A DNA stretch of 64,000 nt from Shimia abyssi (GTDB taxonomy: Bacteria > Pseudomonadota > Alphaproteobacteria > Rhodobacterales > Rhodobacteraceae), in contig NZ_PYGJ01000005.1 in NCBI RefSeq assembly GCF_003014475.1, positions 124,001 through 188,000 on the forward strand, written 5' to 3'. The position numbers were made by a program, and so were the translations under genes. The notes beneath the pieces were generated by a model. The model was not told the DNA's origin. It was given only the letters and a program-made list of their open reading frames with translations, and ran no database searches. Numbering within the stretch: position 1 is the stretch's first letter; each line of letters begins with the position of its first letter. Below, one piece after another: positions 63,368 through 64,000 of the stretch.

Positions 63368-64000
63368 TCATTCTTTCACGGCGCCAGCTGTCAGTCCGGC
63401 GACGAGATATTTTTGCAGGAACAAAAAGATCAGCATGACCGGCAGCACACCCACAAGGGCAGCTGCCATCATCTGGTTCCAGGTCACATCCTGATAGCCG
63501 ATGAACTCAAACAAACCGGCTGGCAGGGGTTGCAACTCACGCTTCTGGTTAAACGTGATTGCGAAAAGGAATTGCTGGGCATAGGCACCGATAAACACCG
63601 CCACACTGACCACGATCAGCCCCGGAACCGCCAGCGGCAGCACCACCCGGCGCAGCGTATATAGCCGCGAGGCCCCATCCACGAACGCCGCCTCTTCCAG
63701 CTCGCGCGGGATCTTGGCCAGATACGACCGCAACAGCCAGATGCCCGTCGGGATCAAAAACGCCACCCCCGGCACGATCATCGCCCAGTAAGTGTTCAAC
63801 AGCCCCAGACTGCGCAGCACCCGGTAAAGCGGGATCAACAAAACCGCGCCGGTGAACATGTTCACGCCCAGAAAAATACCCAGCGTAATGTTCTTGAACG
63901 GGAATTCCAGCCGCGCATAGGCATAGGCCGCAGGCACTACAAACACCATCGTCATCGCCGTCACCGACAGCGAAATAAAGATCGAGTTCAGGATATAGCG
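63368..64000 (-). CDS. sugar ABC transporter permease, MalG type, partial
   Basis: The C-terminal 210 residues of a carbohydrate ABC permease; the frame is open to the right edge (RYILNSIFISLSVTAMTMV at the edge), so the N-terminus lies outside. The EAA loop reads RELEEAAFVDGASRLYTL then RRVVLPLAVPGL, as in MalG-type permeases. The partner MalF-type permease should lie beyond the window. It is 29 bp upstream of the binding-protein gene in the same operon. Confidence 0.92.
   Translation of the reverse strand, partial: RYILNSIFISLSVTAMTMVFVVPAAYAYARLEFPFKNITLGIFLGVNMFTGAVLLIPLYRVLRSLGLLNTYWAMIVPGVAFLIPTGIWLLRSYLAKIPRELEEAAFVDGASRLYTLRRVVLPLAVPGLIVVSVAVFIGAYAQQFLFAITFNQKRELQPLPAGLFEFIGYQDVTWNQMMAAALVGVLPVMLIFLFLQKYLVAGLTAGAVKE

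Overview
The window looks like a chromosomal segment of a marine Rhodobacteraceae (Roseobacter-group) alphaproteobacterium. I base this on the GC-rich coding sequence, the gene content (several TRAP transporters, a liv-type ABC transporter, a non-pyrrolysine MttB, a LigF-like glutathione S-transferase, DUF2332 and DUF2237 proteins), a dcw cell-wall cluster preceded by a long leader with an UpsM-like terminator hairpin, and a GC-rich intergenic element of a type common in this family. I see no rRNA, tRNA, CRISPR array, insertion sequence or prophage. Most genes sit in short operons with 4-nt ATGA or TGATG overlaps.

Layout. 1-3400: end of an AsmA-family gene, a decayed pentapeptide-repeat gene, rimO, and an AT-richer membrane protein of unknown function. 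3411-5841: dgkA, a DCC (DUF393) protein fused in frame to a CDGSH iron-sulfur protein, and a HI0933-type flavoprotein. 5838-15710 (minus): the dcw block mraZ-rsmH-ftsL-ftsI-murE-murF-mraY-murD behind a roughly 700-bp region with MraZ-box-like repeats and an UpsM-like leader. 15716-19053 (minus): livHMGF without a binding protein.

19279-37318 is the most unusual region. It holds an alkylsulfatase-like metallo-hydrolase, a formylglycine-type sulfatase, two TRAP systems with three DctP proteins, a TauE/SafE-type exporter, a GntR regulator, two GSTs (one LigF-like), an aldehyde dehydrogenase, an SDR, a cupin and a double OsmC-like protein. Five perfect TGGGATCCCA palindromes and one degenerate copy occur only in its two regulatory intergenic regions. 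I read it as one GntR-controlled catabolon for a sulfated organic compound, possibly an aromatic ether. The substrate is inference.

37400-55314 is mostly housekeeping: ychF, trpA, rplY, pth and trpB, mixed with a VOC protein, a PagL-like deacylase, an MttB homologue, an FMN hydroxy-acid oxidase, a sulfotransferase-like protein, a GntH-like metallo-hydrolase with a DUF3299 partner, a FkbM methyltransferase, a DUF2332 protein, a beta-lactamase-fold hydrolase, a slipin pseudogene and an FAD oxidoreductase.

55430-64000 (minus) is an amino-sugar operon that runs off the right edge: sugar ABC transporter, Gfo/Idh/MocA dehydrogenase, AgaS, ROK kinase, GatZ/KbaZ-type protein and NagA-type deacetylase. 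AgaS together with the GatZ/KbaZ-type protein points to N-acetylgalactosamine rather than N-acetylglucosamine use.
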